Assembly: GCF_003957295.1 (NCBI RefSeq)
Contig: NZ_RQPJ01000003.1
Coordinates: forward strand, 211,973 to 275,972
Direction: 5' to 3'
DNA from: Arenibacter aquaticus
Lineage (GTDB): Bacteria > Bacteroidota > Bacteroidia > Flavobacteriales > Flavobacteriaceae
Length of the DNA stretch: 64,000 nucleotides
The position numbers and the translations under genes were made by a program. Each line of letters starts with the position of its first letter. The first letter of the stretch is position 1. A model generated the notes under the pieces. That model was not told the DNA's origin, ran no database searches, and saw only the letters and a list, made by a program, of their open reading frames with translations. Shown here one piece after another: positions 28,787 through 38,206 of the stretch.

Positions 28787-29011
28787 AACTTTTATTTTAT
28801 TCTAAACACTATTTTTTATTAATCCAAATCATGACTCCGTTTCATTAAAAAGCTCATGATTTTTATAACGCAACAATATTACAAAGACCCTATTCAGGGC
28901 CTATTGCACATTTTAGCAAATGGTGATACTATTTTAGAGTCCGTCCAAAGAATTTGGCTTGGCGCACATATATACACTTGGAATACACCTAACAAGCAGC
29001 TTGCCACATTT

Positions 29012-29875
29012 TTAATTATTAAAATTGGAGCGATATTCCATAGGGGACATACCTGTATATTTTTTAAAGTGTTTATGAAAATTGGAAAGGTTATTAAATC
29101 CACTTCCATAACCACAGTCAGAAATACTGTAATCGTTATTATGCAGGAGTTCGCAAGCGCTACCAATCCTAACTTCCGTCAAGTATTGAGAAAATGTTTT
29201 CTTGGTCTTGGCCTTAAAAAACCTACAAAATCCGGTTGGGGACATATGGGCCAATTCGGCAATTGTGGAAAGGGTTATTAAATCCCTGTAGTTCTCTTTA
29301 ACATATGCACAAATCTTTGCAATTTTAGGATCTTCCTCTACCCCTATTTTGCTGGGGGCCGCCTTGGAGGACAACACCGTCACATTATTGTCCCTTGAGG
29401 CTTCATTTAATAACTTTAAAAACAACAAAAACCTACTTAACCCTGAACTTAAAGTAAGCTCCTGAATATAATTGGCCAAATAAAGTGCACTATCCCTTTT
29501 AACCTTAATACCATAATGGGAGGAATCCAACAGTTTATTGATCCGATAGGCCTCCGGTACATTTCGCAGGGACTCCTTGACCTTATCCTGATCAAAAAAT
29601 AAGGAGATAGCCTTAGATCCCCCATGGACATTACCCTCAGCAGCATCAGAGGTCTTTAATGCATGTGGCAAATCCCTACCGAAGAAATACACATCCCCTT
29701 TTTCATAGGGAACCACCTTATCCGAAACAAAAAGATGTCCGCTTCCCTCTTGAATCATGGTAATCTGAAATTCCTTATGAAAATGAATTTGCGGATAAAA
29801 CTTACTTACATTCCACTTTTCCACCACCGGCGTCCCGCTCTTGGGTAATGAAACATTATAGGGCTGTGCGTTCAT
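29012..29875 (-). CDS. AraC-family regulator with cupin sensor (1)
   Basis: 287 residues. The N-terminal ~110 residues are a cupin-like sensor (HFHKEFQITMIQEGSG, YEKGDVYFFGRDLPHAL). The C-terminal ~100 residues hold two helix-turn-helix units (LSTIAELAHMSPTGFCRFFK, ISDCGYGSGFNNLSNFHKHFKK). It is 39 bases after a paralogue in the same orientation. Both are divergent from L-serine dehydratase. The ligand is unknown; such regulators often sense sugars or related small molecules. Confidence 0.88.
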   Translation of the reverse strand: MNAQPYNVSLPKSGTPVVEKWNVSKFYPQIHFHKEFQITMIQEGSGHLFVSDKVVPYEKGDVYFFGRDLPHALKTSDAAEGNVHGGSKAISLFFDQDKVKESLRNVPEAYRINKLLDSSHYGIKVKRDSALYLANYIQELTLSSGLSRFLLFLKLLNEASRDNNVTVLSSKAAPSKIGVEEDPKIAKICAYVKENYRDLITLSTIAELAHMSPTGFCRFFKAKTKKTFSQYLTEVRIGSACELLHNNDYSISDCGYGSGFNNLSNFHKHFKKYTGMSPMEYRSNFNN

Positions 29876-29914
29876 ATGATATGGATTAATAATTGATTCT
29901 TAAAATAGACTTTG

Positions 29915-30796
29915 TTAGTTATAATTGGAGGAAACGCGGAGTTTATACTCCGTAGGTGTCATGCCCACTATATTCTTAAAATGTCGATGAAAACTGGATA
30001 TATTGGTGAATCCCGAATTAAAACAACTCTCGGTAGTATTATAGGTACCCTTTTTTATAAATTCACAGGCCTTGGAGATCCGCATTTCAATTAAAAACTG
30101 TATATATGTTTTTTGTGTTCTTGACTTGAAAAACCTACTAAAGGTAGGAGGCGTCATTTTAAAATGTCCCGCTACATCTGACAAGCTTATTTTTTCCTGA
30201 AAATGCGATTCGGTATAAGCAAAAATCTCATTGATCCTGAGAATATCCTTATCAACAAAGCCTTTTCCAATCTCACGTTCATCGGAAAGGTAATGACCTA
30301 CCTTACTCTTGGAAATGGCATCCAAGATTTGCAGCAACCCCAACACCCTGTCAAAACCATCCAAGTCCACCAAATTTTGGATCTTGGATAGTACATCCAC
30401 AGAATTCTGGCCAGTTAATCTATATCCAAGGGAAGCGTTGTCCAATAAAGTTTTGATTTCCGCTGTTTCCGGATTTTGGACAAACATTGAATCAAAAGCA
30501 TCCCTTTTAAAAAAAACACTGATTTTACTGGGTCTAATTTCCGATTCCACTTCATCTTCACGGTCATGGGATATAAAACCATGGGGCATGTTGCTGCCGA
30601 ACAAGTATACCTCTCCCGGCAAAAACTCATAAGTTCCGGTTCCTGCCAAAAGAGAACCTTTTCCCATAATTATACAGGTAAGTTGGCATTCTTCATGGAA
30701 ATGGACCAAATCATAATCATGTTTATCCTTGCATTCCTCAACACGCACAGACATATTGTTCTGCATTGGCACCTTAAAAGCAATAGGATTTAACAT
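29915..30796 (-). CDS. AraC-family regulator with cupin sensor (2)
   Basis: 293 residues with the same layout as its neighbour: cupin segment HFHEECQLTCIIMGKGS and PGEVYLFGSNMPHGF, then a C-terminal AraC DNA-binding domain (LSDVAGHFKMTPPTFSRFFK, SCFNSGFTNISSFHRHFKN). The two proteins are clear paralogues that have diverged. It is the promoter-proximal member of the pair and shares a 240-base divergent region with the L-serine dehydratase gene. A role in controlling that gene, or the nearby peptidases, is an inference. Confidence 0.88.
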   Translation of the reverse strand: MLNPIAFKVPMQNNMSVRVEECKDKHDYDLVHFHEECQLTCIIMGKGSLLAGTGTYEFLPGEVYLFGSNMPHGFISHDREDEVESEIRPSKISVFFKRDAFDSMFVQNPETAEIKTLLDNASLGYRLTGQNSVDVLSKIQNLVDLDGFDRVLGLLQILDAISKSKVGHYLSDEREIGKGFVDKDILRINEIFAYTESHFQEKISLSDVAGHFKMTPPTFSRFFKSRTQKTYIQFLIEMRISKACEFIKKGTYNTTESCFNSGFTNISSFHRHFKNIVGMTPTEYKLRVSSNYN

Positions 30797-31036
30797 AAAC
30801 CACTTATTAATTCAACATTAAAAAGTCAATTTACAAAAAAAGTCTTAACTTCGGCTATGATTTGATACAAAAAAATTCACCAAATTACATAGATTTGAAA
30901 AATAGGTAATTAACCCACTAAACTTTTGCTGAATTAAGAAAATACACCTTATCAAATAAGAATTTAAATTCGCACATTCGTCAACATAATCCGAAATAAA
31001 TAAATTAGTTTATAAAACCCCGTAACAAACATAATC

Positions 31037-32623
31037 ATGAAGTCATATCCCAGTATTTTTAATGATGTAATTGGTCCTGTAATGAGAGGGCCATCCAGTT
31101 CCCATTGTGCTGCCGCCCTACGGATTGGCAGAATTTGCAGGGACATAATGAACAATGATCTGGAGGAGGTTTATATAGAATTTGACCCTAATGGATCACT
31201 TGCCACCACTCACAGTGGTCAAGGGTCGGACATGGGTCTTTTTGGCGGACTACTGGGATGGGAAGCAGATGACGAGCGACTAAAGGATTATGAGTTGCAC
31301 ATCCGAAACTCCGGTATAAAAATAAAAATAGACATCCACCCTATTGGTGCCAATCATCCAAACACCTACAAAATCACCTTAAAGAACAAAAGCGAGACCC
31401 ATCAGGTTATCGGCCTTTCTACCGGTGGAGGCATGATAGAAATCATAGAGATAGACCAAAGTCCGGTTTCCATGATGGGCGACTTCAATATAACCTTACT
31501 TTATAGTGATACAGCTGAAGAGCTTGTGGAACCCATTTCAAAAATGAACCTTGGAGAAGTATCGCTTCACCAAGGGGCCAAAAATTTTGTCGCGATTCAA
31601 TCAAATGAAATAAACCAAAAGGAACTTATAGAAAAAATTTCCTCCTTGGACTCCATCAAAAAAATACGGACGCTAGACCCCGTACTCCCTATTAAATCGA
31701 GAAAAAATCTTTCCGTGCCCTTTATAACCGTGGAAGAGCTACTGGAATACAATAAGGACAAAAACATGAACCTATGGGAGCTGGCTGCCGATTACGAAAG
31801 CCAGAGAGGGAATATATCCAAGGAAGAAGTAATGGAGAAAATGGGCCGTATAGTGGATACCATGGAGAACTCCATAAACCTAGGACTCAAAGGGACACAT
31901 TATGACGACAGAATATTGGGGAGTCAATCCTTAGTATTCAAAAAAAATAAGGAAGAAAAGAAACTAGTACCTGGTGATGTACTGAACAACTCCATAATGT
32001 ACACCTCCTCCATGATGGAAATAAAAAGTTCTATGGGGGTTATTGTAGCTGCCCCTACAGCTGGTTCTTGCGGTGCACTACCAGGAACCATAATAGGTAC
32101 TGCCAACACCCTTGGGCTTTCCAGGGACCAAATGGTACAAGCCATGATGGCAGCCGGATTAATAGGGGTGTTTATTACGGCCCATGCCACCTTCTCGGCC
32201 GAAGTTGGCGGCTGCATGGGCGAATGCGGGTCGGCTTCCGGTATGGCCGCCGCAGGCGTGGTTGTTTTAAAGGATGGAAGTCTGTCCCAATCTCTTGCAG
32301 CAGCTTCCATGGCATTGCAGAGTTCTTTGGGCCTAATATGTGACACGGTGGCGGACAGGGTTGAAGCCCCCTGCCTGAACAGAAATGTAATGGCCGCCTC
32401 CACAGCCATCTCCTGTGCCAATATGGCCTTATCCAATTACGACCAAGTTATTCCGCTGGACGAGGTTATAGACACCATGAAAAGAGTTGGAGACGCTATT
32501 CCCCATACCTTACGCTGTACAGGCTTGGGAGGGTTGGCAATTACCAAAACTGCTAAGAAAATTGAAGCAGGACTGCACAAAAACAAATCTGCCGCCAGCA
32601 AGATCTCCTATAAGTCTTGCTAA
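31037..32623 (+). CDS. sdaA: L-serine dehydratase, iron-sulfur type, single chain
   Basis: 528 residues combining the beta domain (1-~170, DVIGPVMRGPSSSHCAAALR) and the catalytic alpha domain (~230-520). Conserved cysteines occur at C345 (GSCGALPG), C393 and C397 (GGCMGECGSASG), C435 and C446 (APCLNRN); some bind a 4Fe-4S cluster. The enzyme converts L-serine to pyruvate and ammonia. It lies between two AraC regulators and the large utilisation locus. That would suit growth on a serine-rich peptide backbone, as inferred from the context. Confidence 0.92.
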   Translation: MKSYPSIFNDVIGPVMRGPSSSHCAAALRIGRICRDIMNNDLEEVYIEFDPNGSLATTHSGQGSDMGLFGGLLGWEADDERLKDYELHIRNSGIKIKIDIHPIGANHPNTYKITLKNKSETHQVIGLSTGGGMIEIIEIDQSPVSMMGDFNITLLYSDTAEELVEPISKMNLGEVSLHQGAKNFVAIQSNEINQKELIEKISSLDSIKKIRTLDPVLPIKSRKNLSVPFITVEELLEYNKDKNMNLWELAADYESQRGNISKEEVMEKMGRIVDTMENSINLGLKGTHYDDRILGSQSLVFKKNKEEKKLVPGDVLNNSIMYTSSMMEIKSSMGVIVAAPTAGSCGALPGTIIGTANTLGLSRDQMVQAMMAAGLIGVFITAHATFSAEVGGCMGECGSASGMAAAGVVVLKDGSLSQSLAAASMALQSSLGLICDTVADRVEAPCLNRNVMAASTAISCANMALSNYDQVIPLDEVIDTMKRVGDAIPHTLRCTGLGGLAITKTAKKIEAGLHKNKSAASKISYKSC

Positions 32624-32687
32624 TTTATCGCAAATCCCAACCCAGTAATTTCACCACTGGCCAGTCAATATTTTTACCACCAAATAC

Positions 32688-32733
32688 ACAAAGGGCATCA
32701 ACTTTTTAGGGATTTAAAGTTTTTGCCCTTTGT
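32688..32733 (+). terminator. Terminator after L-serine dehydratase
   Basis: Inverted repeat with 18-base arms (32688-32705, 32716-32733), 16 of 18 complementary, with the core acaaagggca/tgccctttgt. A T-rich tract follows. It ends the sdaA transcript before the SusC gene. Confidence 0.7.
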
Positions 32734-32830
32734 TTATTTTGTAAACAACAAATACAAACTACACCGATTGCCAATTTAAAATTCACCCCCTGTTTAACAG
32801 GTATTTACCCCTCCAAAACACTTCTTAACC

Positions 32831-32851
32831 TTTTGTTAATATAGTATACAG
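32831..32851 (+). promoter_or_regulatory. Recurrent upstream motif, SusC/D pair 1
   Basis: The sequence TTGTTAATATAGTATACAG is one copy of the motif found upstream of several transcription units in this window. It lies about 305 bases before the SusC start. The rest of the 33-base to 400-base stretch to the gene shows no coding frame. Confidence 0.45.
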
Positions 32852-33155
32852 ATACGCTAAAATACTGGCGATTCCAAGCGCACCAAAACAGTAACTTTAA
32901 TCCATTCTTAAATTAAGTTTAATAAAGCCCCCTCTTTTGGTTATTCCTAAGGGAACTTCTAGGAGAAACAACATCCCGTTGGGATCCGACTTTCGAATTA
33001 AAAAAGGGCCTTGCTTTTCTGGAGACAACAATTAAGATTTCACCAACCAAAGGGCTCATTAAAAAAAGCTTATCTATTGCAATTTATGATCATGGCAATG
33101 CAATACAACAACTAGACAACCAAGGAACATTATCTAACATTAAACATTTTATGGT

Positions 33156-36100
33156 ATGAAAAAAAGCAAAAAGCTTAACAACGAATTACCCCGGAAGTTT
33201 AAATTGGACATGGTCTTAAAGCCGTCCTTAACACTTCTATTAAGTGCAATGGTTACCCTACCCTGCGGCGTAGCCCATGCCTCGGACACCAAAGTCCACA
33301 AGGAATCTTTGAACATCAAGGATTTAGCATCTTATAGCACACTGACCGAAGCGCAACAACAGGTCAGTGGAGTTGTTTTGGACAACAATGGCCTGCCATT
33401 ACCTGGTGCCAATGTATTGGAAAAAGGAACAGCCAATGGGACACAAACCGATTTTGACGGGAAATTTTCCATTACTGTATCAAATGAAAATGCCGTATTG
33501 GTAGTTTCCTATTTAGGATTTGTAAGCAAGGAAATAAGCCTATCAGGACAAACAAACCTTTCCGTTACTTTAGAGGAAGATGCCTCACAATTGGATGAGG
33601 TTGTAGTAACTGCCCTTGGTATAACAAGGGAGAAGAAGGCTCTAGGATATGCAGTACAGGAACTTTCTGGCGACGATATAAAGAACACCGCCGAAACCAA
33701 TGTTGTTAACGCCTTGGCAGGTAAATCGGCCGGGGTATTTGTCAACAGTTCCAATGGCAACGTAGGAGCATCTTCCAGGATTACCATTCGAGGAAACCAG
33801 TCCCTTACCGGCAACAACCAGCCTCTCTTTGTTGTGGACGGTGTCCCAATAGACAACAGCATTGTTTCCAGTAGTAGGGGAGGATATGATTTTACCGATA
33901 TGGGTAATGGCGCTGCCGATATCAACCCTTCCGATATTGCTGAAATGACTGTCCTTAAAGGTGGTAATGCTGCCGCACTTTATGGATCTAGAGGTGCTAA
34001 TGGAGTTATATTGATCACCACTAAATCCGGGAAAGGCAAAGGCTTTTCCGTATCTGTTGAAAATTCAACAACCTTTAGTAACCCCTTTCTACTTCCTGAC
34101 TACCAAAATGAGTACGGACAAGGGGGCGGACAACAATTCTGGTATGAAGACGGTCTGAACGGAGGGAAAAATGACGGTGTGGATGAAAGTTTTGGTCCAC
34201 GATTGGATTATGTTGTCCAAGCAGAGGATATTGCTCCAGGCGGAAAATTATACTGGGCCATTGAAGCAGGTTTTCCACAAACCCCAGGCGAAATCCTAAC
34301 GCTTCCCCAATTTAATTCCCCTGTTGACCCTGTAACTGGAGAGCGCACCCCCACCCCTTGGGTTTCTAATCCGGATAACATTAAAAACTTCTATGACACA
34401 GGAATAACAAGAGTTACCAATGTTTCCTTAACCAACGGTGGCGAATGGGGAAATATGCGACTATCCATAACCAATTCCGATCAAACTGGAATGGTTCCCA
34501 ATACCGATCAAGTTAAAAATACGATCAACTTTTCCGGTAAGGCTAATCTAACGGACAAACTTTCTTTTGAAGCCAAAGGTTCCTTTATCAATTCCAATGG
34601 TAATCTGAATGGATCCGGTTATACCTTTAACAATATAGGTATGCAAACCATATGGACTGCAAGGCAAGTAGATTGGGATTATCTAAAAAACAACGTAGAA
34701 AATCCCGATGGCACACAGATTAGCTGGATCAGTAGATGGCACAACAACCCCTATTGGATCCAATACAAGAACCTTAACCCACAGACTAAAAACAGATTCA
34801 TCGGGTCCAGCTCCATTAAATATCAATTTAACGACTGGTTAAGTCTGTCCACAAGGGCTGGTATAGATTATTCCAATGAACAAGTTGAACTTATCAGAGC
34901 GTATTACGGACTAAACGACACCGAAGGAAGGTACGCAGTAAGCAACTACTTTAGACAAGAAATAAATGCTGATGTTTTGCTTTCCGCTGTTAAGAATATT
35001 ACCGATGACCTGTCATTGACAGCTAATTTGGGGGCCAATGTTATGAACAACCAATATAGATTACAAACATCATCGGTAAACAAATTGGTAGTACCAAACA
35101 TTTACTCTTTGTCCAATGCCAAAGAAACACCAACAACAACCTTTTATCAAAGGGAAAAAGAAATCCAAAGCGCCTTTGCTTCCGTTTCATTAGGCTACAA
35201 GAGTCAATTATACTTGGATTTAACAGGTAGAAATGATTGGTCTTCCACATTACCTACGGGCAACAATTCCTACTTCTACCCTTCGGCCACTACCAGTTGG
35301 ATATTTTCCGAAACCTTTAAAACCGATAGAAATTTCCTAAGTTTTGGTAAGGCTCGTTTAAGTATTGCCCAAGTAGGTAATGATACTGATCCTTACAGAC
35401 TGGATGCTACCTATAACGCCTCTACGCCTTATGGGGACAACGCATCATTTAGTTTAAGTTCCACTATGCCAGCGGCAGACTTGGTAAACGAACTTATTAC
35501 TTCCAAGGAATTGGGCTTGGATTTGAAATTTTTAAACAATAGAATCGGGTTAGACCTAACCCTTTATCAGTCCATTGCCAAAAATCAAATATTGAGCGCA
35601 CCTCTTACTCCCACCTCGGGATACGGCACCCAGATAATCAATGCGGGCCAAGTGAATAATGAGGGTGTAGAATTGATACTTACCGGAACCCCAATAAAGA
35701 CCGACAATTTCTCTTGGGATATTACTGCGAACTATGCCAAAAACACCAGTAAGATAATAGCCTTGAATGGCGATGTAGAACGCTTAGAACTGTATACAGC
35801 TGAAGGCAATCAGATAACCGTTGTAGCCGAGGTAGGTGGTGAATATGGTGAAATGTGGGGCAAAGGTTTCGTTTATCACGAGAACGGAAAACCTATTGTG
35901 GATGCCGACGGGGTGCCACTGACCAGTGATGTAAAAAAACTGGGAAACATTATGCCAGACTGGCTTGGAGGACTAAACAACTCCTTCTCTTATAAGAATT
36001 TTAACCTAAGTGTACTAATAGATGCCAAAATGGGCGGGGATGTGTATTCTAGGACCAACCAGGATGGTTGGGCCACAGGAGCTTTAACCAGCACGGTTGG

Positions 36101-36509
36101 ACTAAATCCGAATGGTGTTAATGTACGTGACCCTCTAGAAGACGGCGGTGGATACCTTTTTGACGGGGTATTTGAAGACGGCACTCCCAATACAGTATAC
36201 AAAGACTTGGATGGCTTTAGGTGGAATTCCTTTGCCAGGGCAGAACGATGGTTATATGACGCCTCTTATGTAAAACTTAGACAAATCACATTGTCCTATT
36301 CTTTACCCAAAACTTTGATCAGCAAATTAGGACTTAAAGCCGTGGATCTTTCGGTTTTCGGAAGAAACCTTGCTTTACTGTACAAGAAAAATGAAAATTT
36401 TGACCCAGAAGTTTCCAATAGAGATGCCAGCTTATCCTCACAGGGATCAGAATTTGCGTCCAATCCATCTGCTAGAAATGTAGGTTTCAGGGCAAAATTT
36501 ACTTTTTAA
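33156..36509 (+). CDS. SusC-like TonB-dependent transporter (1)
   Basis: 1117 residues. An unusually long N-terminal leader (~45 residues, hydrophobic LTLLLSAMVTLP) ends near AHA. It is followed by a CarboxypepD_reg-like domain (SGVVLDNNGLPLPGANV), a TonB-box region LDEVVVTALG, a plug domain (SSRITIRGNQSLTG, FVVDGVPIDN) and a ~22-strand barrel. It would import oligosaccharides or glycopeptides across the outer membrane with the SusD lipoprotein, whose gene starts 41 bases downstream. It is the first gene of the 33-63 kb locus. Confidence 0.95.
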   Translation: MKKSKKLNNELPRKFKLDMVLKPSLTLLLSAMVTLPCGVAHASDTKVHKESLNIKDLASYSTLTEAQQQVSGVVLDNNGLPLPGANVLEKGTANGTQTDFDGKFSITVSNENAVLVVSYLGFVSKEISLSGQTNLSVTLEEDASQLDEVVVTALGITREKKALGYAVQELSGDDIKNTAETNVVNALAGKSAGVFVNSSNGNVGASSRITIRGNQSLTGNNQPLFVVDGVPIDNSIVSSSRGGYDFTDMGNGAADINPSDIAEMTVLKGGNAAALYGSRGANGVILITTKSGKGKGFSVSVENSTTFSNPFLLPDYQNEYGQGGGQQFWYEDGLNGGKNDGVDESFGPRLDYVVQAEDIAPGGKLYWAIEAGFPQTPGEILTLPQFNSPVDPVTGERTPTPWVSNPDNIKNFYDTGITRVTNVSLTNGGEWGNMRLSITNSDQTGMVPNTDQVKNTINFSGKANLTDKLSFEAKGSFINSNGNLNGSGYTFNNIGMQTIWTARQVDWDYLKNNVENPDGTQISWISRWHNNPYWIQYKNLNPQTKNRFIGSSSIKYQFNDWLSLSTRAGIDYSNEQVELIRAYYGLNDTEGRYAVSNYFRQEINADVLLSAVKNITDDLSLTANLGANVMNNQYRLQTSSVNKLVVPNIYSLSNAKETPTTTFYQREKEIQSAFASVSLGYKSQLYLDLTGRNDWSSTLPTGNNSYFYPSATTSWIFSETFKTDRNFLSFGKARLSIAQVGNDTDPYRLDATYNASTPYGDNASFSLSSTMPAADLVNELITSKELGLDLKFLNNRIGLDLTLYQSIAKNQILSAPLTPTSGYGTQIINAGQVNNEGVELILTGTPIKTDNFSWDITANYAKNTSKIIALNGDVERLELYTAEGNQITVVAEVGGEYGEMWGKGFVYHENGKPIVDADGVPLTSDVKKLGNIMPDWLGGLNNSFSYKNFNLSVLIDAKMGGDVYSRTNQDGWATGALTSTVGLNPNGVNVRDPLEDGGGYLFDGVFEDGTPNTVYKDLDGFRWNSFARAERWLYDASYVKLRQITLSYSLPKTLISKLGLKAVDLSVFGRNLALLYKKNENFDPEVSNRDASLSSQGSEFASNPSARNVGFRAKFTF

Positions 36510-36550
36510 AAATTAAAATTTATTCATTGTAATCTTAAACTTAACATGAG

Positions 36551-38002
36551 ATGAACATACATATAAAACTATTATCAGCAATTACCCTAAGTTCCCTGTT
36601 ATTTAGTTGTACAGAGGATTTTGAAGAAATGAACACCAGTCCGAACGACCTGACTTCCGTACCTTACAATACATTGATTACCAATGCGGAAATCAGCATT
36701 TTGCAAGCCTACAACCCTATACTCAATAATGAGGCTACCTGGACCAGGTATAATGTACGCGATGTATACGTAGATGTTGACCGCTACGGAATTACTGGTA
36801 GCAATACCAATTTTAATGCTTATAGTGGACACCTAAAAAACCTACAGCAAGCTATAGATCTTGCGGTAGCCGCAGAGGACAACAATGCTATTGCAGTTGC
36901 CCAAATAATGAAAGCATATGCCTTTCAAAATTTAACCGACTGGTACGGTGATATTCCTTATTTCGAAGCCCTAAAAGCCGATGATAAGGATAACCCCATT
37001 ATATATCCCGCTTATGATTCACAGGAGAGCATCTACGCCGATATCATAGTACAATTAAAGGCCGCCAACGCCATGATAGATACCTCTGAAAGTATGGGTA
37101 CGGCCGATGTAGTTTTTGATGGTGATATGACCATGTGGAAAAAATTCGCCAACTCCCTTTTGTTACGTGTTTATATGCGTATGTCCTTGGTAGATCCAAC
37201 AACTGCCCAAAATGGAATAGAAGAAATAATGGCCGACCCTAGTACCTATCCTATAATCGACTCCAATGAAAGTGCTGCCTTTAAATATTGGCTACCAGAA
37301 GATGCCACCTATCGCAGCCCATATTATATGGATCCAACCACGGCGGCCCAGCAACAGAACGTAACTTCGGCCTATATGGTAGATTTCTTAAAAACAAGAA
37401 ATGACCTGGATAGGCTCGCCGTCTATGCAGAACCAGCTGCTAGCAGCGGTGAATATGTAGGACTACCACTTGGAACCTTAGGTCAAAGTACACAGGATCT
37501 TTCTATCATGGGAGTGGCCGAGTTTCGCTCAGCCGATTCACCCACAAGGATAATGAGATATTCCGAGGTACTTTTTATTCTTGCGGAAGCCGCCCTAAAT
37601 GGATGGAATGTTGGAATGACTGCCCAAGAAGCTTATGAAGCCGCAATCACTGCCAGCTTTGAAGAATACGGTTTAGATGCTAGCACCTATCTTTCCGAAC
37701 CGCTTGTTGATTTCAACGGAGGAGTAGATCAACGTGAGTTGATAGGCGAACAAAAGTGGTGTGCCCTATACCCAGATGCTGCACAAGGCTGGGCAGAAGT
37801 ACGCCGAACAGGTTATCCAGTTTATGTAGCCACAACAGAACCAGTAGAAAACCTCTTCCCTGGAAAAGGAACCATCAAAAGAAAACCTTACCCATACACC
37901 GAGGCCATATCCAATCCTGAAGGATTTAATGCGGCTATAAGTGCACAACCCGGAATCATAGATGAAAAGTTTGGTGCCGGAGTTTGGTGGGATGTAAACT
38001 AA
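36551..38002 (+). CDS. SusD-like nutrient-binding lipoprotein (1)
   Basis: 483 residues with a lipoprotein leader ending at LFSC20 and then TEDFEEMNTSPNDL, typical of the SusD/RagB (SusD-like 2) group. Tetratricopeptide-like helices make up the ligand-binding lid of the SusC channel. It is surface exposed in the outer membrane. A hairpin terminator follows at 38110-38143, so SusC and SusD appear to be the core transcript, with the sulfatases separately started or read through. Confidence 0.93.
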   Translation: MNIHIKLLSAITLSSLLFSCTEDFEEMNTSPNDLTSVPYNTLITNAEISILQAYNPILNNEATWTRYNVRDVYVDVDRYGITGSNTNFNAYSGHLKNLQQAIDLAVAAEDNNAIAVAQIMKAYAFQNLTDWYGDIPYFEALKADDKDNPIIYPAYDSQESIYADIIVQLKAANAMIDTSESMGTADVVFDGDMTMWKKFANSLLLRVYMRMSLVDPTTAQNGIEEIMADPSTYPIIDSNESAAFKYWLPEDATYRSPYYMDPTTAAQQQNVTSAYMVDFLKTRNDLDRLAVYAEPAASSGEYVGLPLGTLGQSTQDLSIMGVAEFRSADSPTRIMRYSEVLFILAEAALNGWNVGMTAQEAYEAAITASFEEYGLDASTYLSEPLVDFNGGVDQRELIGEQKWCALYPDAAQGWAEVRRTGYPVYVATTEPVENLFPGKGTIKRKPYPYTEAISNPEGFNAAISAQPGIIDEKFGAGVWWDVN

Positions 38003-38109
38003 ACAGCGAAAAATAATATTAATACCTTTTAAAGATAGAGCAATGAATTACCTAAGTCCCTATACCTTGTGTTGTTCAATGCTTGTTTAAGTAAGTTGTT
38101 TTATGAGTC

Positions 38110-38143
38110 AATAGTAGCAATGGATTTTTTCATTGCTACTATT
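38110..38143 (+). terminator. Terminator after SusD 1
   Basis: Perfect 13-bp stem, aatagtagcaatg (38110-38122) with cattgctactatt (38131-38143), an 8-base loop and a short T-rich tail. Confidence 0.75.
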
Positions 38144-38206
38144 TTTGATTAAGCTAATCATCCCATTGCCAAGCTTAAAAATATACAGATAACAAAATCC
38201 TTGATA

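Noticed and set aside
28856..29281. 141-codon plus-strand frame near the AraC genes
   Set aside because: Its 3' half is antisense to the AraC DNA-binding domain, and the 5' half has no homology that I recognise.
31924..32436. 170-codon minus-strand frame
   Set aside because: It lies antisense to the conserved catalytic half of L-serine dehydratase and has no family signature.
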